A DNA stretch of 64,000 nt from JAVDCA01 sp035293985 (GTDB lineage Bacteria > Pseudomonadota > Alphaproteobacteria > Rhizobiales > Xanthobacteraceae): positions 181,874 through 245,873 of the forward strand of contig DATGLS010000018.1 of assembly GCA_035293985.1 (NCBI GenBank). Reading direction: 5' to 3'. Within the stretch, counting starts at the first letter, position 1. Each line of letters starts with the position of its first letter. Below, in pieces: positions 29,474 to 37,569 of this stretch. The notes under the pieces are model-generated. The model made no database searches. It was not told where the DNA came from and saw only the letters and a list, made by a program, of their open reading frames with translations. The position numbers and the translations under genes are program-made.

Positions 29474-30853
29474 ATGGATCCCCGCACCCGCGCGCTGCTC
29501 GAAGCCCCGATCGTGCCGACCATCGCGCGCCTGGCGCTGCCCAACCTCGCCGTCATGGTGATGCAGTCGGCGATCGGCCTGATCGAGACCTGGTTCGTGG
29601 CGAAGCTCGGCACCGATGCGCTCGCCGGAATGGCGCTGGTGTTTCCGCTGCTGATGGTGATCCAGATGATCTCCGCCGGCGCCATGGGCGGCGGCATCCT
29701 GTCGAGCGTCGCTCGCGCGCTCGGCTCCAACCGGCGCGACGACGCCAATACGCTCGCCTGGCACGCCGTGGCGATCGCGGTGGCACTCGGTGTGGTGACG
29801 TCCGCGGCGGCGCTCGCGGGCGGGCCGAAGCTCTATGCCTTGATGGGCGGCCGCGACGGGTCGCTCGCCGCCGCGCTCACCTATTCCAACATCGTCTTCG
29901 CCGGCGCGACCCTGATCTGGCTCTACAACTCTCTCGCCGCGGTCATCCGCGGCACCGGCAACATGATGGTGCCGGCGAGCGTCACGGTGCTCGGCGCCGT
30001 CGTGCTGATCCCGCTCTCGCCCATGCTGATCTTCGGCGTCGGCCCGCTGCCGCGCCTCGGCATCGCCGGCGGCGCGACCGCGGTGGTCGGCTTCTACGCG
30101 CTCGGCAGCGCGATCTTCGCGGCCTACCTGTGGTCCGGCCGCGGCGTGCTCAGGCCGGCCGCGCGACCGCCGGCGCTGCGCTGGGCGCCGACCCGCGACA
30201 TCCTGCGTGTCGGCGCGGTCGCGTCGCTGGTGAGCGTCACCACCAATGTGAGCATCGCGACCGCGACCGGGCTCACCGGCGCCTTCGGTCCCGCGGCGGT
30301 CGCCGGCTACGGCACCGGCGCGCGGCTCGAGTATCTCCTCGTCCCGCTCATGTTCGGTCTCGGCGCGCCGCTTGCGGCGCTGACCGGCACCGCGATCGGC
30401 GCGGGCCAGCGCGAGCGCGCGCTCAAGGTGGCGTGGACCGGCGCGCTGATCGCGAGCGTCATCACCGAGGCCATCGGGCTTGCGGCCGCGTTCTTCCCCG
30501 CCGCCTGGATGTCGCTGTTCGGCGCCGACGCCACCATGAACGAGGTCGGCGTTCACTACCTGCACGTGGTCGGGCCGTTCTATGGCTTCTTCGGGCTCGG
30601 GCTTGCGTTGTACTTCGCCTCGCAGGGCGCCGGCCGCCTCGGCTGGCCGCTGATCGCCGCGCTCCTGCGCGTCACCATCGCGACCGGCGGCGGCTACATC
30701 GCGGTGCAGGCGGCAGGGCTCACCGGGCTCTATCTCGCGCTCGGCCTCGCGCTCGCCGCCTTCGGTCTCGTCACCGCCATTGCGATCGCGTCCGGGGTGT
30801 GGTTCACCGGCAGGCCGGCGCCCGTGCCGGCGCGCGTCCCGCAAACCTCGTAA
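29474..30853 (+). CDS. MATE family efflux transporter
   Basis: 459 aa, about 12 hydrophobic helices, in two homologous halves (PNLAVMVMQSAIGLIETWFVAKLG and ILRVGAVASLVSVTTNVSIATATG). Characteristic segments: LVFPLLMVIQMISAGAMGGGI and YGTGARLEYLLVPLMFGLGAPLAALTGTAIGAGQ. The start at 29474 follows GACGAGG; an ATG at 29444 overlaps no ribosome site. These antiporters export drugs or metabolites using Na+ or H+. Divergent from the MarR gene and 14 bp ahead of a MaoC-like enzyme, so the operon couples export with a CoA-type dehydratase; the substrate is unknown. Confidence 0.92.
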   Translation: MDPRTRALLEAPIVPTIARLALPNLAVMVMQSAIGLIETWFVAKLGTDALAGMALVFPLLMVIQMISAGAMGGGILSSVARALGSNRRDDANTLAWHAVAIAVALGVVTSAAALAGGPKLYALMGGRDGSLAAALTYSNIVFAGATLIWLYNSLAAVIRGTGNMMVPASVTVLGAVVLIPLSPMLIFGVGPLPRLGIAGGATAVVGFYALGSAIFAAYLWSGRGVLRPAARPPALRWAPTRDILRVGAVASLVSVTTNVSIATATGLTGAFGPAAVAGYGTGARLEYLLVPLMFGLGAPLAALTGTAIGAGQRERALKVAWTGALIASVITEAIGLAAAFFPAAWMSLFGADATMNEVGVHYLHVVGPFYGFFGLGLALYFASQGAGRLGWPLIAALLRVTIATGGGYIAVQAAGLTGLYLALGLALAAFGLVTAIAIASGVWFTGRPAPVPARVPQTS

Positions 30854-30867
30854 CCCGAGAGAGCCTC

Positions 30868-31335
30868 ATGCTGACGCAGACCGCGAGCCGCACGCCGCTC
30901 TACTTCGAGGATTTTTCCGTCGGCCAGAAATTCCGCTCCGGCGAGCTCTCGGTCGATACGCCTGCGATCAAGACCTTCGCGGCGCAGTTCGATCCGCAGC
31001 CCTTCCATCTCGATGAGGCCGCCGCGCAAGCGACGCTCTTCCGCGGCCTCGCGGCGAGCGGCTTCCACACCGCGGCGCTGACCATGCGGCTCCTGGTCGA
31101 TGGCGGCGCGCCGATCGCCGGCGGCATCATCGGCGCCGGCCTCGACGAGCTGCGCTGGCCGCGCCCGGTGCGATCGGGCGATACGCTGCACACCGAGAGC
31201 GAGGTCGTGGAGATGCGCCCGTCGCGCTCGCGTCCCGAAGGCTTCATCAAGATGCGCACGACGACGCTCAATCAGAACGATGAGCCGGTGCAGGTGATGG
31301 TCGCGAATTTGCTGGTGCCGCGCCGCGCAGAGTAG
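30868..31335 (+). CDS. MaoC-like hotdog-fold dehydratase
   Basis: 155 aa single hotdog domain. The hydratase-2 motif is seen as FAAQFDPQPFHLDEAAA (Asp and His of the (R)-enoyl-CoA hydratase active site) and LFRGLAASGFHTAALTMRL follows. Similar proteins hydrate enoyl-CoAs or dehydrate hydroxyacyl groups. It lies 14 bp after the MATE gene with a GAGAG site, so it is translated from the same message. The pairing of an exporter with a MaoC enzyme is unusual enough that the substrate cannot be guessed. Confidence 0.88.
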   Translation: MLTQTASRTPLYFEDFSVGQKFRSGELSVDTPAIKTFAAQFDPQPFHLDEAAAQATLFRGLAASGFHTAALTMRLLVDGGAPIAGGIIGAGLDELRWPRPVRSGDTLHTESEVVEMRPSRSRPEGFIKMRTTTLNQNDEPVQVMVANLLVPRRAE

Positions 31336-31412
31336 CTGTATTTGAATACGTCTTGGCCAATTTTGGCAACGTCACCCAACTGGGATAACAGCAACGATTT
31401 CAATGGTCGCGA

Positions 31413-32288
31413 CTATTGCGGCCAGAGCGTTCGGGCAAACTTGACCAGCTCGCCCGCGACGAACGCCGGCTGCTCGACGACCACGGCGTGCCCCGCATTC
31501 CGCACGACCACGATCGTGACCCGGTCGCCGAGCGCGCGCCTGTACTCCGCCGCATTGGCGACGCTCGCCAGCGGATCGTGGTCGGGCTGCAGATAGAGCA
31601 CCGGCGCGTGGCCGGCCGCGTAGTCCTCCTCGCGGGGCGTCTTGTCGCCGGCGATGCGCTCGGCCGCGAGCACGTCGGGATGCCAGCCCTCGAGCCAGGC
31701 ATGGGCGTCGTTGCCGGGCGCGAAGAAGGCGAACTGCAGCGCCGCCAGCCGCTCGGCCTGCGGCAGCGACAGGTCGGCGGACGCCTTGATCGCCGCACGC
31801 ACGTGCGGCGGGCTCGGATCGCGGCCCACATTGGCGGCGATCAGGCCGACCGCGCGCACCAGGTCCGGACGAACGGTCGCGAGCAGCCGGGCGACGCGGT
31901 TGCCGAACGCGTGCCCGACCACGAAGGCCGGGCCGCCCTTCGCCTGCTCGATGACGGCGGCGACATCGTCGGCATAGTCGTGCAGGGTTATGCCGGTGAG
32001 AGGACCCGTGCTCTGGCCGATCCCGCGCGGCTGCGGGCGCAGCACGCGGAAACGAGCCGCCGCGAGCGTTACCGCGATCTGGTCGAAATCCTCCGCGCCG
32101 CGGCCGAGCGAGGGCAGCAGCACGATGACCGGGCCCGCGCCTTGGCTCAGCACCTCGATGCGCGTGTCGCCGCGGGACACCATCGTGCGTGTGACTTCGC
32201 TTTGCGCCTGCGCGCTCGCGAGGGGCAATCCGAACAGGAACGCCAGGAAGAAGAGGTGCCGCTGTCCCCGAAGTCCGCTTCGCTCCAT
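31413..32288 (-). CDS. Exported alpha/beta hydrolase-fold protein lacking the nucleophile Ser
   Basis: 291 aa with a signal peptide (HLFFLAFLFGLPLASAQAQ) from the ATG at 32288. The fold is clear: VIVLLPSLGRGAEDFDQIAVTLAAARFRVLRPQPRGIG and C-terminal NAGHAVVVEQPAF. The nucleophile elbow reads VVGHAFGNRVA: Ala sits where Ser is expected. Acid position is likely LQPDHDPLASV. It may be a non-catalytic homologue or use another chemistry. It follows the second hydrolase gene by only 5 bp (stop at 32294), so they form an operon. Confidence 0.82.
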   Translation of the reverse strand: MERSGLRGQRHLFFLAFLFGLPLASAQAQSEVTRTMVSRGDTRIEVLSQGAGPVIVLLPSLGRGAEDFDQIAVTLAAARFRVLRPQPRGIGQSTGPLTGITLHDYADDVAAVIEQAKGGPAFVVGHAFGNRVARLLATVRPDLVRAVGLIAANVGRDPSPPHVRAAIKASADLSLPQAERLAALQFAFFAPGNDAHAWLEGWHPDVLAAERIAGDKTPREEDYAAGHAPVLYLQPDHDPLASVANAAEYRRALGDRVTIVVVRNAGHAVVVEQPAFVAGELVKFARTLWPQ

Positions 32289-32293
32289 GCGGG

Positions 32294-33451
32294 CTACTTC
32301 CGAACCTTGTCGTCGAGCCAGCTCAACATCGCGGCGGCGATCTGATCGTTGTTCTTCTCCAGCATCATCATGTGGCCGTTGCCGTGGATGCCCGCCTCGG
32401 CAAGCCGTGTGTAGGTGACATTCACGCCCGCGCTGCGCAGGTACTTCACGGTGCAGTGGTCGTAGCTCGCGTGATAGGAGGCTTCCGACATCACCACCAG
32501 CACCGGGATGTCCTTGAGCTTCACGAGCTGGCGGGCCGGTCCCTTCTGCGCCCAGCAGCGCACGAGGTCCGGTGCGTCGGCCTTGTCCTCGCGCACGAAC
32601 TCCGGCGGACCGGGCGGATCGTAGGTGAGGGGCACCTCGCCGAGGCCCCAGGCTTTGGTCTTGGGATTGTCCGCGAACCAGTCGGGCGCGCCCTTGAACT
32701 CGACGTCGTGCACCGGTGGGCCGCTCGGCTCGACCGCGACGATGGCCTTCACCAGATGCGGCCGCGCATCCGCGATCGGCCAGCCCATGGCGCCCGATTG
32801 CGAATGGGTGAGGAGGATCGCGGGCCCGATGCGGTCGAGCAACGCGATGCCGGCGTCGCGGTTGATCTCCTGCTGCTTGGCGAAATCGGCGACCGAGGGC
32901 ATCTGGCTCGCGTAGAACTGATCGAAGGCGGCATCGCCGGGCTCGCCTGAGCCCGGCCACTGGGTGTGCAGATGCGCCTGCGGCCAGCGCTTGTAACGCT
33001 CCGGCGCGACGAAGCGCATCTCGACCCAGTCGAGCTTCGCCGAGCTGGTCGGCCCGTACACCGGCGCCGCATAGGCGGCGCGCCCGCGTGCCACCTGGTC
33101 GACCACGTAGACCGCGTAGCCGCGGCGCAGGAAGTATTGCGCCCAGCCTTCGCGCCCGTCGGGCGTGCCGGTGAAATTGGTTCCGGTCTGGCTGCCGCCA
33201 TGGATCATCACGACCGGATAGGGATGCTTCAGCTCCTGCGGGACCTGGTACTCGACATACATCTGCCCGACCATCGGCGCGCCCTCGATCGATCGGTCGA
33301 TACGGCCGCCGACGAAGAAGTAGCCCTGCTTGGCGATCACCAGCGGCCCCTGGTCCGCGGCGCGCGCGAGCGGCGCCGCGATCGCCGCAATCACGCCGAT
33401 GGCGCCGAGCGCGGCGACCACCGCGAGCATGAGATCGTGCCGGCCGAGCAT
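32294..33451 (-). CDS. Exported alpha/beta hydrolase, esterase 713-like
   Basis: 385 aa, signal peptide to about residue 31 (LAVVAALGAIGVIAAIAAPLARA). GGGAGGAAG precedes the start. IDRSIEGAPMVGQMYVEYQVP, VVMIHGGSQTGTNF and the elbow LTHSQSGAMGW (Ser nucleophile in H-S-Q-S-G) match the family of Alcaligenes esterase 713. The His is in AGIHGNGHMMMLEKNN. Periplasmic ester hydrolysis is likely; substrate unknown. First gene of a two-hydrolase operon. Confidence 0.88.
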   Translation of the reverse strand: MLGRHDLMLAVVAALGAIGVIAAIAAPLARAADQGPLVIAKQGYFFVGGRIDRSIEGAPMVGQMYVEYQVPQELKHPYPVVMIHGGSQTGTNFTGTPDGREGWAQYFLRRGYAVYVVDQVARGRAAYAAPVYGPTSSAKLDWVEMRFVAPERYKRWPQAHLHTQWPGSGEPGDAAFDQFYASQMPSVADFAKQQEINRDAGIALLDRIGPAILLTHSQSGAMGWPIADARPHLVKAIVAVEPSGPPVHDVEFKGAPDWFADNPKTKAWGLGEVPLTYDPPGPPEFVREDKADAPDLVRCWAQKGPARQLVKLKDIPVLVVMSEASYHASYDHCTVKYLRSAGVNVTYTRLAEAGIHGNGHMMMLEKNNDQIAAAMLSWLDDKVRK

Positions 33452-33569
33452 TTGCGTCTTCCTCCCGCTGTTTGCGGGAAAGGCTAGTGGGAAATGCGCA
33501 CGCTGTCATGCCGGACCGATGCGCGCCAAGAACATGCCCGTCATGCCCGCGCAAGCAATCATCCGATCA

Positions 33570-33655
33570 TGGGTGGGCAAACGCGGGGAACGCGCCGTGC
33601 CCACGCGGTCGCGGCGGAACGCAATGGTGGGCAGGCTTCGCTTTGCCCGCCCTAC
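33570..33655. repeat. GGGTGGGCAAA palindromic repeat, copy 2
   Basis: GGGTGGGCAAACG at the left, CTTTGCCCGCCCT at the right, with GGTGGGCAGGCTTCGCTTTG inside. Matches the element at 464-540. Located upstream of the frameshifted binding-protein gene. Confidence 0.65.
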
Positions 33656-33708
33656 GGCCGAATTGCACGTGCTACACCTCGTGCAACAGGAGTCTGGGAG
33701 GAAGCGCA

Positions 33709-34676
33709 ATGCGCAGATCGCAAACCATCTTCGGATTGCTCGCGTTCATTCTCTGCACGGGCGCCGCCTGCGCCGAGGACAAGCTCACCGTCGCGGTCGG
33801 CGCGCGCGGCGTCGGCGAGACCTTCGTGGCCGAGCTCGGGCAGAACGCCGGCATTTTCCGCAAGCACGGCATCGTGCTCGACATTCTCTATACGCAGGGC
33901 GGCGGCGAGACCCAGCAGGTGGTGATCTCCGACAGCGCGCAGATCGGCGTCGCCAACGGATTCCTCGGCACGCTCGGTGCTTTTTCCAAAGGCGCGCCGA
34001 TCCGCGTCATCGGCTCGACTTTCACCGGCGGCAGCCAGCTGTTCTGGTACGTGCCGGCGAGCTCGCCGATCACCAGCCTGCGCGACACCGCCGGCAAGAC
34101 CGTCGCCTATTCGACCAACGGCTCCTCGACGCAGGCCGCCGTGCTGGCGCTGCGCAAATCGAGCGGCGTGCCGTTCAAGCCGACCGCGACCGGCGCCGCG
34201 CCGGCGACGCTCACGCAGGTGATGAGCGGGCAGATCGACGTCGGCTGGGCCGGCGCGCCGTTCGGCGTCGACCTCGTCGAAGCCGGCAAGACGCGCGTGA
34301 TCGCCAAAGCCTCCGACGATCCGGCGCTCTCCGGCAGACCATCCGGCTGATCATCGCCAATGCCAACGAGCTCAGGCAGCGGCGCGACGTGTTCGTGCGC
34401 TTCATGCGCGCCTATCGCCAGGCGCTCGATTGGGTCTACGCGACGCCGGAAGGCCTCGAGGCCTATGCGGCCTGGGCGAGCATCTCGGAGAGCACGGCGC
34501 GGCGCGCGCTGCGGGAGTTCCTGCCGAAAGCCGCGGTCGATCCCGACCGCATCTCCGGCCTCGACGACGTCATGGCGGACGCGGTCGCGTTCAAATACAT
34601 TGCGGCGCCGCTCACCAAGGCGCAGCTCGACGAACTGATCCAGATTCCCGAACGCAAAGCTCCACCCGCGCGATGA
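33709..34676 (+). pseudogene. ABC transporter substrate-binding protein (NMT1/TauA-like), frameshifted
   Basis: The gene starts at 33709 after GGGAGGAAG with signal peptide SQTIFGLLAFILCTGAACA. NMT1-type sequence follows (KLTVAVGARGVGETFVAELGQNAGIFRKHGIVLD... GGGETQQVVISDSAQIGVANGF). At about 34334 the frame reads SGRPSG and stops at 34350; one missing C would restore SGQTIRLIIANANELRQRRD, which runs on in another frame to 34676. The homologous C-terminus (VFVRFMRAYRQALDWVYATPEGLEAYA) is intact. Either a recent pseudogene or a sequencing error; nothing else is decayed. Stop overlaps the next start. Confidence 0.8.
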
Positions 34677-35476
34677 CCGATCCCGATCCGTTGCCGACCT
34701 ACGAAGTTCTCGCCATCCGCTACGGCTCGTCGAGCGCGCGCCCGGGCAGCCAGAACTTCATCATGCCCGACGGCCACGATGGCCCGATGCAGATGGATTT
34801 TTACATCTGGGCGATCCGCGGGGCTGATCGCACCATCGTGGTCGACACCGGCTTCAGCCCCGGCGCCTCGACGCGGCGCAATCGTCAGTTCGTGCATGCG
34901 CCCGCCGACGCGCTCGCGCAGGCGGGCATCAATGTGTTCGAGGTCGGCGACGTGGTGCTCACCCATCTGCACTGGGATCATGCCGGCAACATCGATCTCT
35001 TTCCCCAGGCGACCTTCCACATCCAGGATGCCGAGATGGCGCAGGCGACCGGCCGCTGCGTCTGCCACAAGTGGTTCCGGCGGCAGAACGAGGTCGACGA
35101 CGTGGTCGCCCTGGTGCGCAACCTCTATGCGGGGCGCCTTACGTTCCACGACGGCGAGGGCGAGGTCGCGCCCGGCGTCACGGTCCACCTGATCGGCGGC
35201 CATACCGGCGGCCTGCAGGTCGTGCGCGTGCACACGGCGCGGGGCTGGATCGTGCTGGCGAGCGACGCCGTGCACTACTGGGCCAATATCGAGGAGCGCA
35301 ATCCGTTTCCGGCCGCCGACGTGCTGGGCGCGCTCGAGGGCTTCGCCAAGGTCGAGAAGCTCGCCGACGGGCCGACCCACATCATTCCGGGCCACGATCC
35401 TGCCGTATTGACCCGCTTTCCGCCGCTGCGCGGCAATATCGACATCGTGCGGGTCGATGAAGCCACGCGGGCGTGA
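34673..35476 (+). CDS. MBL-fold metallo-hydrolase (AHL lactonase-like)
   Basis: 267 aa. Zinc-binding HLHWDHAGNID (HxHxDH), H in GGHTGG, D in VLASDAVHYW and a final H in PGHDP are present, so the dinuclear site is complete. The layout resembles N-acyl homoserine lactone lactonases but also many other MBL hydrolases; substrate not assigned. The ATG overlaps the TGA of the frameshifted binding-protein gene (ATGA), so the genes were an operon and this enzyme may act on the solute brought in by that ABC system. Confidence 0.88.
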   Translation: MTDPDPLPTYEVLAIRYGSSSARPGSQNFIMPDGHDGPMQMDFYIWAIRGADRTIVVDTGFSPGASTRRNRQFVHAPADALAQAGINVFEVGDVVLTHLHWDHAGNIDLFPQATFHIQDAEMAQATGRCVCHKWFRRQNEVDDVVALVRNLYAGRLTFHDGEGEVAPGVTVHLIGGHTGGLQVVRVHTARGWIVLASDAVHYWANIEERNPFPAADVLGALEGFAKVEKLADGPTHIIPGHDPAVLTRFPPLRGNIDIVRVDEATRA

Positions 35477-35617
35477 AAAGCATTCTGTTGATTTCTATGG
35501 GAAAATCGGCAAAAGGCGCGGCGGGCCGCAGCCGTTGACGCAAGGCCCGCGCGCCCCTATGGTCCGCGCAACTTTTTGCCCAGCATTGCCGCGCGCGCCG
35601 CGCCGGCCGAGGTTCTC

Positions 35618-35743
35618 ATGAAAGTCCGCAATTCGCTGAAATCGCTGCGCGGCCGCCATCGCGACAACCGCATCGTCCGCCGCAAGGGCCGCGTCTACGT
35701 CATCAACAAGACGCAGCGCCGCTTCAAGGCGCGCCAGGGCTGA
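35618..35743 (+). CDS. ykgO: 50S ribosomal protein L36, type B (Cys-free)
   Basis: 41 aa: MKVRNSLKSLRGRHRDNR at the N-terminus, then a basic IVRRKGRVYVINKTQRRFKARQG region. Basic and free of Cys, so this is the zinc-independent paralogue (YkgO type) that is the usual L36 in Rhizobiales. No matching zinc-form gene is visible in the window. Its own transcription unit seems likely because neighbours are 142 bp and 99 bp away. Confidence 0.95.
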   Translation: MKVRNSLKSLRGRHRDNRIVRRKGRVYVINKTQRRFKARQG

Positions 35744-35841
35744 GTTTCTGCTACCTTGCGTCCGGCAGCGGACGCTGGCCTCACGCCCCTTTGATGCGCC
35801 GGTGCTTTGCGCCCGGCCCGTCCGGCCGTAGACTGCAGCCT

Positions 35842-36504
35842 ATGAGTCGCCATTCGATCGCGCTCGCCGGGGCTCTGGCCGCCGTTCTCATCGTCGGGAC
35901 CGCGTTCGGCCAGGCGCCAACGCAGCCGCCGACACAAGCGCCGACGCAGTCGCCGCTCGACAAGCCAGGTCCGCAGGATCTCGCGCGGCCGCCTGCCAAT
36001 CCGCCCAAGATCAAGCGCGACCGCTTCCACAATCTCGATTTCCTGTTCGGCGCGCTCAAGGTCGCGCCCGACGAGGCGAGCGCGAAGATCGTCGAGGATC
36101 GCATCTGGGCGATCTGGCTCGCCTCCGGCGGCGACACCTGCAATCTGCTGATGGCGCGCGTCAAGGTCGCGGTGGACGCGGAAAAATATGACGTCGCCAT
36201 CCGCCTGCTCGACGCCATCATCGAGCTCAAGCCGAATTACGTCGAGGCGTGGAATCGGCGCGCCACCGTGTTCTTCCTCAAGAAGGACTATGGCGACGCG
36301 CTCGCCGATCTCGCCAAGGTGCTGACCCTCGAGCCGCGCCACTTCGGCGCCCTCACCGGGCTCGGCGCCATCATGCAGGACCTCGGCGACGAGAAGGGCG
36401 CCCTGATCGCCTTCCGCCAGGCGCTCGCGATCGACCCGCACCTGCAGGGCGTCGGCGACAAGGTGAAGACGCTCACCGTCAAGGTCGAGGGTCAGAACAT
36501 CTGA
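35842..36504 (+). CDS. Exported TPR protein
   Basis: 220 aa. Signal peptide HSIALAGALAAVLIVGTAFGQA, then a Pro/Thr linker (APTQPPTQAPTQSPLDKPGP), then about four tetratricopeptide-like repeats (IRLLDAIIELKPNYVEAWNRRATVFFLKKDYGDALADLAKVLTLEPRHF). TPRs mediate protein-protein contacts in the periplasm; the partner is unknown. The start at 35842 gives the clean signal sequence. Co-directional with a membrane-anchored hydrolase 49 bp downstream. Confidence 0.8.
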   Translation: MSRHSIALAGALAAVLIVGTAFGQAPTQPPTQAPTQSPLDKPGPQDLARPPANPPKIKRDRFHNLDFLFGALKVAPDEASAKIVEDRIWAIWLASGGDTCNLLMARVKVAVDAEKYDVAIRLLDAIIELKPNYVEAWNRRATVFFLKKDYGDALADLAKVLTLEPRHFGALTGLGAIMQDLGDEKGALIAFRQALAIDPHLQGVGDKVKTLTVKVEGQNI

Positions 36505-36553
36505 TCGAGCCGCCGCGTCATCGCAATGCCCGCGGTCCGCGCCGGCAGTGTTC

Positions 36554-37519
36554 ATGCCTTTCCTCATCGCGCTCATCATCGCCGTCGCGATCCTTGCCGT
36601 CGGCGCCGGCATCACGGCAATCGGCGTCGCGTGGCTTGAACGCATCCATCCACCCGCGGGTCGCTTCGTGCCCGCCGCCGGCGGCCGGCTGCATGTCGTC
36701 GATCTGTCGCCGCCGTGTGCGGCCGCCGGTCCGCCGGTCGTGCTGCTGCATGGCGCGAGCGGCAATCTCGAGGACCAGCGGCTCACCCTCGGGCACGCGC
36801 TCGCGGCGCGGCGCCGCGTCATTCTGATCGATCGGCCCGGCCACGGCTTCAGCGATCGTCCCGGCGGACGCGGCGATGCCTCGCCGGGGCGTCAGGCCGC
36901 GCTGGTCGCGCAGGCACTGAGCGAGCTCGGCATCGAGCGGGCGATCATTCTCGGCCACTCCTGGTCCGGCGCGCTCGCCGCGGCGTTGGCGCTCGATTTC
37001 CCGCAGCGCGTCGCCGGCCTCGTGCTGCTCTCGCCCGTGACCCATCCGTGGCCCGGCGGCATCTCCTGGTACAACACGCTCGCCTCCACGCGGGTGGTCG
37101 GACCATTGTTCGCGCATACGCTGGCGCTGCCGCTGGGGCTGCTCATGATCGGCAGCGGCATCGCCGGCGTGTTCGTGCCGCAACGGCCGCCGCCCGAATA
37201 CGCGCGGCGCAGCGCGGCGCGGCTGGTGCTGCGGCCGGCGGAGTTCACGGCCAATGCGCAGGATATCGCGGCGCTCAAGGCCTTCGTCACCGCGCAGGTG
37301 CCGCGCTATCGCGCGATCGCGGCGCCGACCGTGATCATCAGCGGCGATCGCGACACCGTGGTCTCGGTGAACCTGCACGCGCGTGTCGTTGCGGCGCTCG
37401 TTCCGGACGCCGAGCTGGTTTTGCTGGAAGGCATCGGCCACATGCCGCAGCACGCGGCAGCGCAGGCGATCGTCAAGGCGATCGACGAGCTGGAGGCGCG
37501 AATAGCGAATGGCGCGTAG
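36554..37519 (+). CDS. Alpha/beta hydrolase with N-terminal membrane anchor
   Basis: 321 aa. Residues 1-30 form a hydrophobic anchor (PFLIALIIAVAILAVGAGITAI). Hydrolase motifs: VVLLHGASGNLEDQRL, IDRPGHGFSD, nucleophile elbow LGHSWSGA, acid in ISGDRDTVVS and His in EGIGHMPQ. All catalytic residues are present. A GTG at 36548 is possible. Its final codons (IANGA) and stop come from the repeat at 37498-37569. Substrate unknown. Confidence 0.85.
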   Translation: MPFLIALIIAVAILAVGAGITAIGVAWLERIHPPAGRFVPAAGGRLHVVDLSPPCAAAGPPVVLLHGASGNLEDQRLTLGHALAARRRVILIDRPGHGFSDRPGGRGDASPGRQAALVAQALSELGIERAIILGHSWSGALAAALALDFPQRVAGLVLLSPVTHPWPGGISWYNTLASTRVVGPLFAHTLALPLGLLMIGSGIAGVFVPQRPPPEYARRSAARLVLRPAEFTANAQDIAALKAFVTAQVPRYRAIAAPTVIISGDRDTVVSVNLHARVVAALVPDAELVLLEGIGHMPQHAAAQAIVKAIDELEARIANGA

Positions 37520-37569
37520 CGAATCGACGCTTCCCCATTCGCTATTCACTACTCGCCATTCGCTACTCC
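37498..37569. repeat. GCGAATAGCGAAT-type repeat, copy 2, spanning two gene ends
   Basis: GCGAATAGCGAATGGCGCGTAGCGAAT is followed by inverted CATTCGCTATTCACTACTCGCCATTCGCTACTC. The left arm supplies the hydrolase stop codon and the right arm the pyruvate kinase stop codon. The hairpin could terminate both convergent messages. Confidence 0.7.
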
